Assembly (NCBI GenBank): GCA_947502885.1
Contig: CANNBP010000007.1
Location: 62,001 to 126,000 of the forward strand
Direction: 5' to 3'
Length of the DNA: 64,000 nt
Origin: an uncultured Aquimarina sp.
Lineage (GTDB): Bacteria; Bacteroidota; Bacteroidia; Flavobacteriales; Flavobacteriaceae
The notes under the pieces are model-generated. The model ran no database searches. It saw nothing but the letters and a program-made list of their open reading frames with translations, and had not been told where the DNA came from. The position numbers and the translations under genes are program-made. This document shows positions 51,934 to 61,371 of the stretch, piece after piece (within the stretch, counting starts at the first letter, position 1; each line of letters starts with the position of its first letter).

Positions 51934-52815
51934 TTGACTTTTATCAAGACACAATTTACAAGTACAGATCTAGAGAATATATCTGGGATAAAAGCGCATA
52001 CCATAAGGATATGGGAGAAACGATATGATTTGCTTTCGCCTAAAAAAGCAGCTCGAAATATCCGGATGTATGATATGCATAATATGCAGAAACTACTTAA
52101 TGTAGCATTGCTAAATAAGTATGGTTATAAAATCTCTAAAATTGCAGCAATGCCAGATGAGGTGATTTTATCGACAGCCAGAGAGTTAGTAGATGAGAAT
52201 GCAATCAAGGATAAAACATTGACAGATTTTAAATTGGCAATGTATAAGTATGATCAATACTTATTTCAAGATACATATGACAAACTCTTGAAAAAAAGTA
52301 CGTTTTCAGAAGTTTTTATGGAGGTATTTATTCCTCTTTTAGATTTTATAGGTCTTTTGTGGCAAACAGATTCTATACAGCCTGCACATGAGCATTTTAT
52401 TTCAAATCTCATTATGCAAAAAATCCATATCAATACAGTAAGTCTTAAAATCCCTAAGCCAAGTGAACATGTGTTTGTTTTGTTTTTAAGAGAAAACGAG
52501 GTTCATGAGTTGGGGTTGTTGTTTCTAAATCATGAGCTAATGAAAAAAGGACATCGTACTATTTACTTAGGTAAAAGTGTTCCTTTGGGTAATGTTGAGA
52601 CTATGGTTTCGCTATTCGAAAAAATTACTTTTGTTAGTCATTATACTATGGTTATGGAAGAAGGTCTTGTTGATGAGTATTTTACTAACTTAGAGAAAAT
52701 GTTGGTGCATAGTAATAATCAGTTCTTGGGGGTAAGTCGACAATTAGCAGGCACCGGATCGAAGTTTGATAATATCACCTTTTTTGAATCGGTAAAAGAT
52801 ATGATGTCAAGGTAA
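51934..52815 (+). CDS. CarH/LitR-like MerR-family regulator with B12-binding domain
   Basis: A 293-residue regulator. The start is TTG (51934); no ATG is available and an in-frame stop lies 21 nt upstream. Residues about 8-75 form a MerR winged helix (GIKAHTIRIWEKRYDLL, then NIRMYDMHNMQKLL). Residues ~95-165 are the helical lid with the CarH signature W143-x9-E153-H154, which caps the upper face of adenosylcobalamin. The following Rossmann part has E189-x-H191-x-x-G194, the cobalamin lower-ligand motif with Glu in place of the usual Asp. This set suggests a light sensor that releases DNA when the cobalamin is photolysed. It heads the carotenoid operon, as in known CarH/LitR systems. Confidence 0.82.
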   Translation: MTFIKTQFTSTDLENISGIKAHTIRIWEKRYDLLSPKKAARNIRMYDMHNMQKLLNVALLNKYGYKISKIAAMPDEVILSTARELVDENAIKDKTLTDFKLAMYKYDQYLFQDTYDKLLKKSTFSEVFMEVFIPLLDFIGLLWQTDSIQPAHEHFISNLIMQKIHINTVSLKIPKPSEHVFVLFLRENEVHELGLLFLNHELMKKGHRTIYLGKSVPLGNVETMVSLFEKITFVSHYTMVMEEGLVDEYFTNLEKMLVHSNNQFLGVSRQLAGTGSKFDNITFFESVKDMMSR

Positions 52816-52871
52816 AGTTTTTGCTCCTTTCTTTTATTTTGTTAGATAAAATCATATTTTTACAAAACAAA

Positions 52872-54341
52872 ATGAGAAAAACAATACACATAATAGGGTC
52901 TGGGTTTTCTGCTTTAGCGGCATCATGTTACTTGGCAAAAGATGGATATGACGTCGTAGTTTTTGAAAAGAACAAAAACCTGGGAGGACGAGCACAGCAG
53001 CTTTGTAAAGATGGATTTACATTTGATATGGGGCCTACCTGGTATTGGATGCCAGATGTTTTTGAACGTTTTTTTGCAGATTTTGGAAAATCACCCTCTG
53101 ATTTCTATAAATTAGAAAGATTGATGCCGGCTTATCAAGTGTATTTTGATATTGCTGATTCTATATTTATATCAAATGATTTAGAAGAAATATGTGATGT
53201 ATTTGAAGAAACAGAGAAAGGAAGTGCTGTGCATTTAAGGCAATTTTTAAAGGTTGCTAAAGAGAATTATGAATTGGCAGTACAGAATTTGGTATATCAA
53301 CCTGGAGTTTCTCCCTTAGAACTTGTTTCAAAAGATACAATTGTTCGTTTAAATCAGGTATTTGGAACCATAAGAAAACAAGTTCGAAAGAATATAAAAA
53401 ACCCTAAACTGGTTAAAATTCTAGAGTTTCCTGTTCTTTTTTTAGGAGCAAAACCTCAAAATACCCCTGCTTTGTATAATTTTATGAATTGGGCCGATTT
53501 TGGTTTAGGTACCTGGCATCCCAAAGGTGGTATGATACAAGTTGTTAATGGGATGGTGAATTTAGCAGAGAGTTTGGGGGTTACTTTTAAAACAAATGCA
53601 ACGGTACAGAAAATTAAGGTAGATGGATCAGGAAAAGTGGAAGGATTGATTGTTGATGGAGAGTTTGTTGCTTCTGATGTGGTTCTAAGTGGAGCTGATT
53701 ATCATCATAGTGAAACTCTTTTAGAATTTAAATACAGGCAATATTCTCAAAAATATTGGGAATCCAGAACATTTGCTCCTTCGGCATTACTTTTTTATGT
53801 TGGATTCGATAAAAAATTAGAAAATGTATCTCATCATACTTTGTTTTTTGATGCAGAGTTTGATCAGCATGCTGTAGAGATATATGATAAACCAAAATGG
53901 CCAGAGAGCCCTCTGTTTTATGCGAGTTTTCCAAGTATAACAGATGATTCATTTGCTCCAAATAATAAAGAAGCAGCAACTTTTTTGATTCCGTTAGCTC
54001 CAGATTTACAAGAAACAGAAGAAGATAGGTCTCGTTACTTTGATTTAATCATTGATAGGTTAGAAAAAATGACCAAGCAATCGCTGAGGTCAAACGTTTT
54101 ATTTGCAGAATCTTTTTGTGTTAAAGATTTTAAGTCGGCATATAATTCATTTAAAGGAAATGCCTATGGGTTGGCAAATACATTAACTCAAACAGCTTTT
54201 TTACGTCCTAAAATTAAGAGTAAAAAAGTAAAAAATTTGTATTTTACAGGTCAATTGACCGTTCCGGGACCAGGGGTTCCTCCTGCATTGATATCAGGGA
54301 AAATAGCTTCAAAATTAATCACTAAAGCCCTAAGTAAATGA
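52872..54341 (+). CDS. crtI: Phytoene desaturase
   Basis: About 489 residues from the ATG at 52872; a TTG codon 51 bp upstream would add residues before the Rossmann strand and is rejected. It begins KTIHIIGSGFSALAASCYLA with a GxGxxAL FAD-binding fold and FEKNKNLGGRA, and ends with the family's C-terminal FAD motif LYFTGQLTVPGPGVPPAL. CrtI inserts the double bonds that turn phytoene into lycopene. It overlaps crtB by 4 bp (ATGA) and follows the MerR-type gene by 56 bp, so they form one operon. Confidence 0.95.
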   Translation: MRKTIHIIGSGFSALAASCYLAKDGYDVVVFEKNKNLGGRAQQLCKDGFTFDMGPTWYWMPDVFERFFADFGKSPSDFYKLERLMPAYQVYFDIADSIFISNDLEEICDVFEETEKGSAVHLRQFLKVAKENYELAVQNLVYQPGVSPLELVSKDTIVRLNQVFGTIRKQVRKNIKNPKLVKILEFPVLFLGAKPQNTPALYNFMNWADFGLGTWHPKGGMIQVVNGMVNLAESLGVTFKTNATVQKIKVDGSGKVEGLIVDGEFVASDVVLSGADYHHSETLLEFKYRQYSQKYWESRTFAPSALLFYVGFDKKLENVSHHTLFFDAEFDQHAVEIYDKPKWPESPLFYASFPSITDDSFAPNNKEAATFLIPLAPDLQETEEDRSRYFDLIIDRLEKMTKQSLRSNVLFAESFCVKDFKSAYNSFKGNAYGLANTLTQTAFLRPKIKSKKVKNLYFTGQLTVPGPGVPPALISGKIASKLITKALSK

Positions 54342-55180
54342 AAAATGTGTTTGACAATGTCTCGTTTAAATCAAGCAAATTAGTAACAAAATCTTATAGT
54401 ACTTCGTTTTCGATGGCTGTAAAGCTATTATCTCCCAAAATAAGACAAGCAATTTATAATATTTATGGTTTTGTGAGATTTGCAGATGAGATAGTAGATA
54501 CTTTTCATGAGTATGATAAAACTCATCTCATTCATAAATTTGAAGCAGATTATTATGAGGCTTTAGAAATGGGAATAAGTTTAAACCCGATTTTAAATTC
54601 ATTTCAGTCAACAGTAAAGAAATATAATATTCCAGATGATCTTATTCAGGCGTTTCTTAAAAGCATGAAGGCAGATTTAAATAAGCAGGTATATCATACT
54701 GAAGAAGAGTATAAAGAATATATTTATGGTTCTGCAGATGTAGTTGGGTTAATGTGCTTAAAGGTTTTTGTAAATGGGGATGATAAAGAATATGAAAGAC
54801 TCAAAACTGCTGCAATGAGATTGGGGTCTGCTTTCCAGAAAGTTAATTTTTTGAGAGATATTAAAGATGATTTTGAACAATTAGATCGTTCTTATTTTCC
54901 TAACGTTGATTTTGTTAATTTTAATAAACAAGCTAAGGATGCTATTATAAAAGATATAGAATCAGATTTTGAATACGCTTATCGAAATGGAATTTTACAA
55001 TTACCTAAAGAAGCAAAGTTCGGAGTTTATATGGCTTACAGGTACTATAAAAGACTATTGAGGAAATTAAATAAAATCCCTTCGTCAGAAATATTAGAAA
55101 CCAGAGTTAGAATATCGAATGTTTTAAAAGTAAATTTATTGGCAAGAAGCTTTTTAAGATATAAGCTTGATATGCTGTAG
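54338..55180 (+). CDS. crtB: Phytoene synthase
   Basis: A 280-residue trans-isoprenyl-diphosphate synthase that joins two geranylgeranyl diphosphates. Both Asp-rich motifs are present: FVRFADEIVDTF (D-E-x-x-D) and NFLRDIKDDFEQLDRSYFP (D-x-x-x-D). An early SFSMAVKLLSPKIRQAIYNIYGF segment is the family's N-terminal hallmark. Start overlaps the crtI stop (ATGA). Confidence 0.95.
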   Translation: MKNVFDNVSFKSSKLVTKSYSTSFSMAVKLLSPKIRQAIYNIYGFVRFADEIVDTFHEYDKTHLIHKFEADYYEALEMGISLNPILNSFQSTVKKYNIPDDLIQAFLKSMKADLNKQVYHTEEEYKEYIYGSADVVGLMCLKVFVNGDDKEYERLKTAAMRLGSAFQKVNFLRDIKDDFEQLDRSYFPNVDFVNFNKQAKDAIIKDIESDFEYAYRNGILQLPKEAKFGVYMAYRYYKRLLRKLNKIPSSEILETRVRISNVLKVNLLARSFLRYKLDML

Positions 55181-55198
55181 CAAAAGTTTAGTAATTTT

Positions 55199-55666
55199 AT
55201 GGTCATGACAGTACTTGTTTATATACTTATAACGCTAATTACCTTTTTGATTATGGAAGGGGTTACTTGGTGTACTCATAAGTTTGTAATGCATGGGTTT
55301 TTGTGGTATTTGCATGAAGATCATCACCAGCCTAGGTATCAAGGGGTGTTTGAGAAAAATGATGCATTTTTTGTGATTTTTGCAACGCCAAGCATATTGC
55401 TTTTTTATTTTGGACTAGAAGAAGCCTTGAATTTTAGGTTTTTTATTGGGTTAGGGATCCTATGTTACGGCATTGCATATTTTTTGGTTCATGATGTATT
55501 GATTCATCAACGATTTAAATGGTTTAAAAAAACAAAAAACAGATATTTGATAGGTTTAAGAAAAGCACATAAAACTCACCATAAACACTTGGATAAAGAA
55601 AAAGGGGAGTGCTTTGGTATGCTCTATGTGCCTATGAAGTATTTTAGAAAACCAAAATTGTCTTGA
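55199..55666 (+). CDS. crtZ: Beta-carotene hydroxylase
   Basis: A 155-residue membrane di-iron hydroxylase with the His boxes of the CrtZ/fatty-acid hydroxylase superfamily: THKFVMH, HEDHHQP, HDVLIH and HKTHHKH. It adds 3-hydroxyl groups to beta-carotene to give zeaxanthin, the usual yellow pigment of flavobacteria. Two starts are possible (55199 or 55205). The stop overlaps the TTG start of the next gene. Confidence 0.92.
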   Translation: MVMTVLVYILITLITFLIMEGVTWCTHKFVMHGFLWYLHEDHHQPRYQGVFEKNDAFFVIFATPSILLFYFGLEEALNFRFFIGLGILCYGIAYFLVHDVLIHQRFKWFKKTKNRYLIGLRKAHKTHHKHLDKEKGECFGMLYVPMKYFRKPKLS

Positions 55667-56349
55667 GCTGGTTGTACTTAATTCTTAATTTGGGATCTTT
55701 GTGTGTGCCTTTCTGGTATTCATTTAACCGAAAAATGCGATTTGTAAAACACTGGAAAAACATCCTAATTTCTACAACTGTAGTGGCTTTTGTATTTATA
55801 ATTTGGGATGCTATTTTTACAAAACATGATGTTTGGGGGTTTAATCCTGATTACCATTTAGGGATTGAGATTTTGGGAATGCCAATAGAAGAATGGTTGT
55901 TTTTCTTTTGTATTCCGTATGCAAGTATTTTTATACACTACTCCATATTACATTTTTTACCTAAACTTCATTTAACAAAGATTGTAACTAAAGGATTGAT
56001 AGTTACTTTATTTTTAATGAGTGTTTGTTTGGTGTTTTTTAATGTTGATAGATCATATACTTTGGTGAATTATACTTTTTTGGGGGTATCGATGGTAATG
56101 GGATGGTTTTTTGGTATTTCTGTTTTGCAACGTTTTTTTATAAGCTTTTTGGTGATTCTTATTCCCTTTTTTATTGTGAATGGAGTGTTAACAGGTACTT
56201 TTATAGAGGCTCCAGTGGTATGGTATAATGATCAAGAAAATTTAGGGATAAGATTAGGGACTATTCCAGTAGAGGATATTGGGTACGCGTTTAGTATGTT
56301 GTTTTTAAATGTACTGTTGTTCGAAAGATTGAAAGTTGTTTCTAAGTAA
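55663..56349 (+). CDS. Lycopene cyclase domain protein (CrtYcd/CarR type)
   Basis: A 228-residue polytopic membrane protein with about six or seven spans. Two lycopene-cyclase-type modules are visible: the first with EILGMPIEEWLFFFCIPYA and the second with LGTIPVEDIGYAFSMLFL, the P-x-E-(E/D) motifs of the heterodimeric CrtYc/CrtYd cyclases fused in one chain. It would form the beta-rings of beta-carotene from lycopene. The start is TTG, overlapping the crtZ stop (TTGA); the first ATG further in would cut off a membrane span. Last gene of the carotenoid operon. Confidence 0.85.
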   Translation: MSWLYLILNLGSLCVPFWYSFNRKMRFVKHWKNILISTTVVAFVFIIWDAIFTKHDVWGFNPDYHLGIEILGMPIEEWLFFFCIPYASIFIHYSILHFLPKLHLTKIVTKGLIVTLFLMSVCLVFFNVDRSYTLVNYTFLGVSMVMGWFFGISVLQRFFISFLVILIPFFIVNGVLTGTFIEAPVVWYNDQENLGIRLGTIPVEDIGYAFSMLFLNVLLFERLKVVSK

Positions 56350-56381
56350 TATTATTAATTATTAGAGTTAAGGTTGAATGT

Positions 56382-57875
56382 CTATGAGTTAGATTTGTTC
56401 ATCATCTCAAGGGTAGCTTGATAGAAATCTAACTTTTGTACTCGTGCTTTTAGCCATATGTAAAAGCTGATGGTAAAGATGTCTTCTTGATTAAGGGAGT
56501 TCTTAATCAAAGAGGTTTCTATTTTTGAAACAAAATCATTTTCGTCGATAGCATCTGGATTGTGATAATGAGATATGGCCAAGGATAAAAAATGAAGAAC
56601 CCTATCTTCTCCTTTGTTTTTCAAGTGATTTGAATACTTTTTTCTGAAGCTTTTTGATCTAGATTCTACTAGATCAAGGTTATTCAGCTCAATATGTAAT
56701 AGAACTTCCATTAAGTTCTTTTTAATAACCCATATTATCCCTGCTTTTTCTGTATACCAGATGTCACTATGATGTAGTTCGCCAAATTTTCGCAACGCTT
56801 CTTTGTGTTTTTTTTGTTGAAAAAGAAGCATAATTAAAGTAAGTTTTAGATCTAAGATATATGTGATTTGGTTTTTAAACTTACTGAAGTTAACATCTTC
56901 TAATAAAAGAATCGCTTGGGTTGCATTACCACTATAATTCAAATTCAAGGCCTTTAGTAGAATGTATTGAGGTAGGAATCTCTTATAATACTTCTTACTC
57001 TGTTTCATCATTTGATCTTCCATTTGAATCAAATGTAGTTCTGACGCGGTAAAATTTTTATTTCTGAAATAGGAATTTGCAACATAATATAAAATCTGAA
57101 TGTGGTAAAACAAATGTTTTTTAGAAAATTGTTCCTTAGCTTTTATTTGGTTGTATGTGGCTTCTACAAAAGGTAAAACCGAATAAAAATCCCTGGTTAC
57201 ATTGGCAGTTTGATTTGCGATTTCGAGTATTTTGAAAAGAGACCTGAATGTTAGATCATTTGTTATAGAGATATCAAACTTAGATAAAGAATTATGTATA
57301 GTTTGTATGTTGTCTCTTTTGTCTTCGATTAACTTGTTTTGAATATGAGCATAAAAGAGATTAAGGTTTTCTTCTTGTTTTAAGGATTTTTGATTGATCT
57401 TAAATGCTAAGATGATATCATCAAGTGACTCTTTAGGATTCGCGTGATTGTATTGTATTTTGGTGTAATATACTTCGTTAAGAATGCTAAACAAATCATG
57501 AGATTTGGCTTTTAATTCTGCCTTTTTAAGAGTTTTATAGGCTATTTTAAACTGTTTCTGTTCGAAGAAAATCCTACTTGCTAATAATAATTTGAGAATT
57601 TCCATTTCTTCTGAAGTTTCTTTTTCGAAACTTTTAGAGGCAATAAAATCAATAAGACTGTCATGTAGTCTTTTGCAAAGTGCATGAAGCGCCCCTTTAG
57701 CTCTTTTTTTATAAATAAGAAGGTCAATATCCTTTGCATTCGGGTTGGTGTCAAGCAACTTGAATAGTTCTATGTTTTTGGTATCTGTTCTTTTGTTTTT
57801 TTGTCTTAAAGAAGTTACAAAACTTCGCTTTTCTTCGGGAGATAAAGTTGATATTATTGAAGAAATACTATTCAT
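56382..57875 (-). CDS. Cytoplasmic helical-repeat protein of unknown function
   Basis: A 497-residue protein, all helical, Lys/Leu-rich, without signal peptide or membrane spans. The first 40 residues (ISTLSPEEKRSFVTSLRQKNKR) look like a short DNA/RNA-binding or coiled segment; from about 100 on, TPR-like helix pairs repeat (FEQKQFKIAYKTLKKAELKAK, YVANSYFRNKNFTASELHLIQ). Proteins of this kind are common in Flavobacteriaceae but have no known role. Convergent with the carotenoid operon. Confidence 0.72.
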   Translation of the reverse strand: MNSISSIISTLSPEEKRSFVTSLRQKNKRTDTKNIELFKLLDTNPNAKDIDLLIYKKRAKGALHALCKRLHDSLIDFIASKSFEKETSEEMEILKLLLASRIFFEQKQFKIAYKTLKKAELKAKSHDLFSILNEVYYTKIQYNHANPKESLDDIILAFKINQKSLKQEENLNLFYAHIQNKLIEDKRDNIQTIHNSLSKFDISITNDLTFRSLFKILEIANQTANVTRDFYSVLPFVEATYNQIKAKEQFSKKHLFYHIQILYYVANSYFRNKNFTASELHLIQMEDQMMKQSKKYYKRFLPQYILLKALNLNYSGNATQAILLLEDVNFSKFKNQITYILDLKLTLIMLLFQQKKHKEALRKFGELHHSDIWYTEKAGIIWVIKKNLMEVLLHIELNNLDLVESRSKSFRKKYSNHLKNKGEDRVLHFLSLAISHYHNPDAIDENDFVSKIETSLIKNSLNQEDIFTISFYIWLKARVQKLDFYQATLEMMNKSNS

Positions 57876-58043
57876 TTAATCATAAGTTTTTATAAGTAAA
57901 AATACTATAAATAATAAATAAACCTGTTTTATATGTAATTTATATCGTAAGTTTTTTGAAAAAGTTGAATTTTTAAACAAATAGAATCATTGCAAATTTG
58001 TCCTGTTCAAAACAAATAAATTTAATCATCAAAATTAAGTATT

Positions 58044-58517
58044 ATGAACTACAAGTTTAGTAATGATGTAACAGAAGAAGTAATTACTGATAACATCAAA
58101 AAAGAAGAAGTAAAAGTATATGATCAAAAACCTACTCCTGCGTTTATAGGTGCCTCTTGGGTAGCTCTGTTATCAGGAATGGTAGCTTTTTGTATTGGCC
58201 TATGGAATGCAGATATGTTGCTTAATGAAAAGGGATACTATTTTACCATCTTATTGTTTGGTTTGTTCTCTGCAGTGTCGGTACAAAAAAATGTAAGGGA
58301 TAAGTTAGAAGGACTACAGGTTACAGAGATGTATTATGGGATTAGCTGGTTTGCAGCAATAGCCTCTATTGTGTTGTTAATTATCGGTTTATGGAATGCT
58401 GATTTAGAATTGAGTGAAAAAGGATTTTATGGTATGTCCTTTACATTGAGTTTGTTTTCGGCAATTGCGGTACAAAAAAACACTAGAGATAAAAAATTCA
58501 TTGAGGATAAGAAGTAA
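58044..58517 (+). CDS. YiaA/YiaB-family inner membrane protein
   Basis: A 157-residue protein with two copies of the YiaAB domain, each two membrane spans: first [21 protein letters not shown]...[20 protein letters not shown], second [20 protein letters not shown]...[20 protein letters not shown]. The repeated IGLWNAD and F-S-A-x-x-V-Q-K-N words show the internal duplication. Function unknown. Single gene ending at two successive hairpins. Confidence 0.9.
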   Translation: MNYKFSNDVTEEVITDNIKKEEVKVYDQKPTPAFIGASWVALLSGMVAFCIGLWNADMLLNEKGYYFTILLFGLFSAVSVQKNVRDKLEGLQVTEMYYGISWFAAIASIVLLIIGLWNADLELSEKGFYGMSFTLSLFSAIAVQKNTRDKKFIEDKK

Positions 58518-58527
58518 TTTTCAAAAG

Positions 58528-58553
58528 AAGGAGCATTTGTATGCTCCTTGTTT
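58528..58553 (+). terminator. First hairpin terminator after the YiaAB gene
   Basis: Perfect 9-bp stem (58528-58536 with 58541-58549), loop TTGT, then a short T-rich stretch. Confidence 0.65.
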
Positions 58554-58566
58554 TGATGATTGTAAG

Positions 58567-58596
58567 AGGTGGCTGTGTGGTTGCAGCCGCCTTTTT
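58567..58596 (+). terminator. Second hairpin terminator after the YiaAB gene
   Basis: GC-rich 9-bp stem (58567-58575 with 58584-58592, one G-T pair) followed by a T run. Works as a back-up stop before the next gene. Confidence 0.7.
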
Positions 58597-58628
58597 AATT
58601 TTTGAAATGACCAAAGCAAAAAGAAATT

Positions 58629-59231
58629 ATGAAAAACATTCCATTTGTATTAATCTATAGTAGGATTGTATTGGCTGTTCTAATAGGTGCTCTGGCACTA
58701 TTAGAAATAGAGCATAAAGAAATTAGTATCGTTGTTTTGGTAATAATTGGTTTTTTGACCGATGTATTTGACGGAATAGTAGCAAGGAAACTTAAAGTTT
58801 CATCAGAAAAATTAAGAGTTTGGGACTCTAATGTGGATCAATTTTTTTGGATAATTACTATTTTATCTATTTTTTATCTCAACTTTCCGTTTGTAAAAAG
58901 TAACTACTTATGGGTTGTTTTTGTTGTCTTTTTAGAATTATTGGCTTATTTGGTAAGTTACTTGAAATTTAAAAAGACTATAGCAACACATTCGTTATTA
59001 TCAAAGATGTGGACAATCGTTTTACTTGCTTTTTTAATAGACTTAGCATTAAATGCACAAAGTGGGATGATATTTTGGTGTTGTATCATACTTGGAGTTG
59101 TTTCTCGGGTCGAAATTCTAGTAATAATTATGAGGTTAAAAAGGTGGGGGACTGATATACCATCAATATTTGCTGTAGATAAAATAAATAAGGGTATTGA
59201 GCCTAAAAAGAGCATTTGGTTTAATAGTTAG
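58629..59231 (+). CDS. CDP-alcohol phosphatidyltransferase-family membrane enzyme
   Basis: A 200-residue polytopic membrane protein. The catalytic motif D-x2-D-G-x2-A-R-x8-G-x3-D-x3-D is present as DVFDGIVARKLKVSSEKLRVWDSNVD: all four metal/catalytic Asp residues are kept, but the conserved Gly is Leu. Family members move a phospho-alcohol from CDP-linked donors, for example to make phosphatidylglycerol phosphate or cardiolipin. The acceptor is unknown. Alone between terminators. Confidence 0.8.
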   Translation: MKNIPFVLIYSRIVLAVLIGALALLEIEHKEISIVVLVIIGFLTDVFDGIVARKLKVSSEKLRVWDSNVDQFFWIITILSIFYLNFPFVKSNYLWVVFVVFLELLAYLVSYLKFKKTIATHSLLSKMWTIVLLAFLIDLALNAQSGMIFWCCIILGVVSRVEILVIIMRLKRWGTDIPSIFAVDKINKGIEPKKSIWFNS

Positions 59232-59348
59232 TTATTTGAGTATGTAGATAAAAAGGCTAAGATGAGTTAAAGTATCTTTCTCTTTTGTTAAATAAAATTG
59301 GACTATGGTACCTTAAATTAGGTTGGTCAATTTTGAGTAAAGTATGTG

Positions 59349-59384
59349 AAAAATGTCTTCCCGATAATGGAAGACATTTTTTTT
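59349..59384 (+). terminator. Terminator after the CDP-alcohol phosphatidyltransferase gene
   Basis: 13-bp perfect stem (59349-59361 with 59369-59381), 7-nt loop, T run. Confidence 0.85.
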
Positions 59385-59502
59385 GTCCAGAATTATAGGG
59401 AAAACCACCTAACAAGGTAAGGGGTAATATGTTTGTGGTATAAAGTAAAAATAGCTTGTAACAACAAATAGAGTATTGGAATTAATTAATAAACGAAGTG
59501 AA

Positions 59503-60546
59503 ATGAAATTACAATTTAATTTAATAGTGTTTGTTTTTTGTCTTGTGGCAATGGGATGTTCAAAATCAGATGATTCAGATTCTGCTCCAGAAGTTGTAAA
59601 AATCAAAGAAGAAAACATAGAGTTTAAGCATAAGGGGGCTAGATTAAAAGGTGTTCTTGCAAAACCTCAAAATAAGTCATCTTTTCCTTTAGTGATTTTT
59701 GTTCATGGTGATGGAGCTGCAGACAGGTTTCAACAGGGGTATTATAAATACTTTTGGAAAGAACTTTCTAAGAAAGGAATAGGGTATTTGTCATGGGATA
59801 AACAAGGAGTGTCAGAATCAGAAGGAAATTGGCTTAATCAAACTATGGATGATAGGGCTCAAGAAGTGCTATCGGCTATACAATATGTAAAGAATAGAAA
59901 AGATGTAACCACTAGCAAGATTATTCTTTGGGGAATTAGTCAGGGAGGTTGGGTGATTCCTAAGGTATCTCAATTATCTGGTGATGTTTCATCTCTTATT
60001 TTTCAATCTGCTGCTATAAACTGGTTGAGACAAGGAAAGTATAATACACTTGTTAAACTTTTGAACGAAGGCTATTCAGACGAGCAGATATTAGAATGTG
60101 AAGTCTATTCTGATGCTGGAACAGAATACCTTAGTAAGAATGCATATAATGAATATAAAGCTAATTTTGAAGAGCAGCCAGACTTTGTGAAGAATGCATT
60201 TTCATTAATAGATGAACAAAGATGGGGTTTTGTGGTGAAAAATTATCAAAGCGATATCATAAACGACCTTAAACAAGTCAAAAAACCTGTTTTAGCCGTG
60301 TTTGGAGATAAGGATGAAAACGTAGATGTAAAAGAAAGTTTAGAAGTATTTAAAAATACCTTTTTAGAAAATGGTAATAAAAGCTATAAGAGTCGTCTTT
60401 TTAAAGATGCTACTCATTCCTTAATAGATGTCAATCAAATGAAAACTCCAGAACAACAAGAGCAAATGTGGAATAAACTAGTAAAAGGCGAAAATGTATT
60501 TGCACCAGGACTTATAAAAGAAGTTCTTAAGCATATTGAAGATTAA
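59503..60546 (+). CDS. Lipoprotein alpha/beta hydrolase
   Basis: About 347 residues from ATG 59503, which begins a lipoprotein signal (MKLQFNLIVFVFCLVAMGC, Cys19); a TTG 27 bp upstream is rejected. The mature part is an alpha/beta hydrolase: oxyanion-hole strand VIFVHGDG, nucleophile elbow GISQGG, acid loop FGDKDENV and catalytic His in DATHSLIDV. It resembles esterase/acyl-transfer type hydrolases (COG1073-like) attached to the envelope. Substrate unknown. Confidence 0.87.
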   Translation: MKLQFNLIVFVFCLVAMGCSKSDDSDSAPEVVKIKEENIEFKHKGARLKGVLAKPQNKSSFPLVIFVHGDGAADRFQQGYYKYFWKELSKKGIGYLSWDKQGVSESEGNWLNQTMDDRAQEVLSAIQYVKNRKDVTTSKIILWGISQGGWVIPKVSQLSGDVSSLIFQSAAINWLRQGKYNTLVKLLNEGYSDEQILECEVYSDAGTEYLSKNAYNEYKANFEEQPDFVKNAFSLIDEQRWGFVVKNYQSDIINDLKQVKKPVLAVFGDKDENVDVKESLEVFKNTFLENGNKSYKSRLFKDATHSLIDVNQMKTPEQQEQMWNKLVKGENVFAPGLIKEVLKHIED

Positions 60547-60610
60547 ATAGTTTTTGTTATTTAAAAAATTGAAGAATTACTGTTCGTGTTGTTGAGGATT
60601 TGATGTGTAG

Positions 60611-60646
60611 AAAAAGAGCTGACTTAATTAAGTCAGCTTTTTGTTT
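60611..60646 (+). terminator. Terminator after the lipoprotein hydrolase gene
   Basis: 9-bp stem AGCTGACTT (60617-60625) with 60630-60638, loop AATT, A run before and T run after. Confidence 0.8.
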
Positions 60647-60840
60647 TCTATTTGGATCGAGAGACAGTCATCGAACTTTTTGAAGGAAGATTGTAGCTTA
60701 ATTGTTAGTAAACCAAATATTTGTATAGTATTAGGTCTGATTGTGAAAGCTATTTTTGAGAGAATCGTTAACAAGATTCAAATTCCTAATTGTACAAGGT
60801 AAGGGGGCTTTTGTCCATTTTTTAAAGGTTAGACTCAATG

Positions 60841-60848
60841 TATCTTTG
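60841..60848 (+). promoter_or_regulatory. -7 promoter box (TATCTTTG) of the RidA-like gene
   Basis: Matches TAnnTTTG, 54 nt before the ATG at 60903. No convincing TTG at the proper distance. The rest of the 356-bp gap shows only the preceding terminator. Confidence 0.45.
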
Positions 60849-60902
60849 AGTAATCAAATGATTTAAAAACTATACATTTCTAAAGCCTAAAAAAATAAGA
60901 AA

Positions 60903-61325
60903 ATGACACAAAAAATAAAGACTTCGGGTAAACTTGAATATTTTCAGTTACGTTCTCAAGAAATAGAGAACGGATTTGGGTATTCTTTTGCGATAAAGGT
61001 GGGGAATCTTATTAAAGCTTCTGGAGCAGTAAGTATGGATGACGAAGGAAAACCAACAGCCGTTGGAGACTATTTACAACAAATGAAGAATTGTTATGCA
61101 GATATCGAAAAAATGCTAACTCATTACGGGTGTACTTTTGATAATATTATTGTAGAAAACATTTTTACAACAGATATTACTAGTTTTCTGGAAAATCTGG
61201 AGTATAGGAAATCATTATATAAAAAAAATCGTTATCCGAAATCAACCTGGTTAGGCGTTAAAGAGTTAGCAATGCCAGAACTTATGATCGAAATTGAGGT
61301 AGAAGTATGTAAACCATATGTATAA
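60903..61325 (+). CDS. RidA/YjgF-family protein
   Basis: A 140-residue Rid-family protein with the expected order of strands: YSFAIKVGNLIKASGAVSMD, a middle helix (LQQMKNCYADIEKMLTHYGC), and a closing region STWLGVKELAMPELMIEIEVEV. The Arg that defines true RidA (in the A-R-x-x-V motif, used for imine deamination) is not seen; the place reads STWLGV. It therefore belongs to another Rid subgroup whose reaction is unknown. A sulfurtransferase gene follows after 46 bp. Confidence 0.85.
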   Translation: MTQKIKTSGKLEYFQLRSQEIENGFGYSFAIKVGNLIKASGAVSMDDEGKPTAVGDYLQQMKNCYADIEKMLTHYGCTFDNIIVENIFTTDITSFLENLEYRKSLYKKNRYPKSTWLGVKELAMPELMIEIEVEVCKPYV

Positions 61326-61371
61326 AATACGTGTATTATTTTGATAGTAGAAAAAACAAGAATACCATGTC

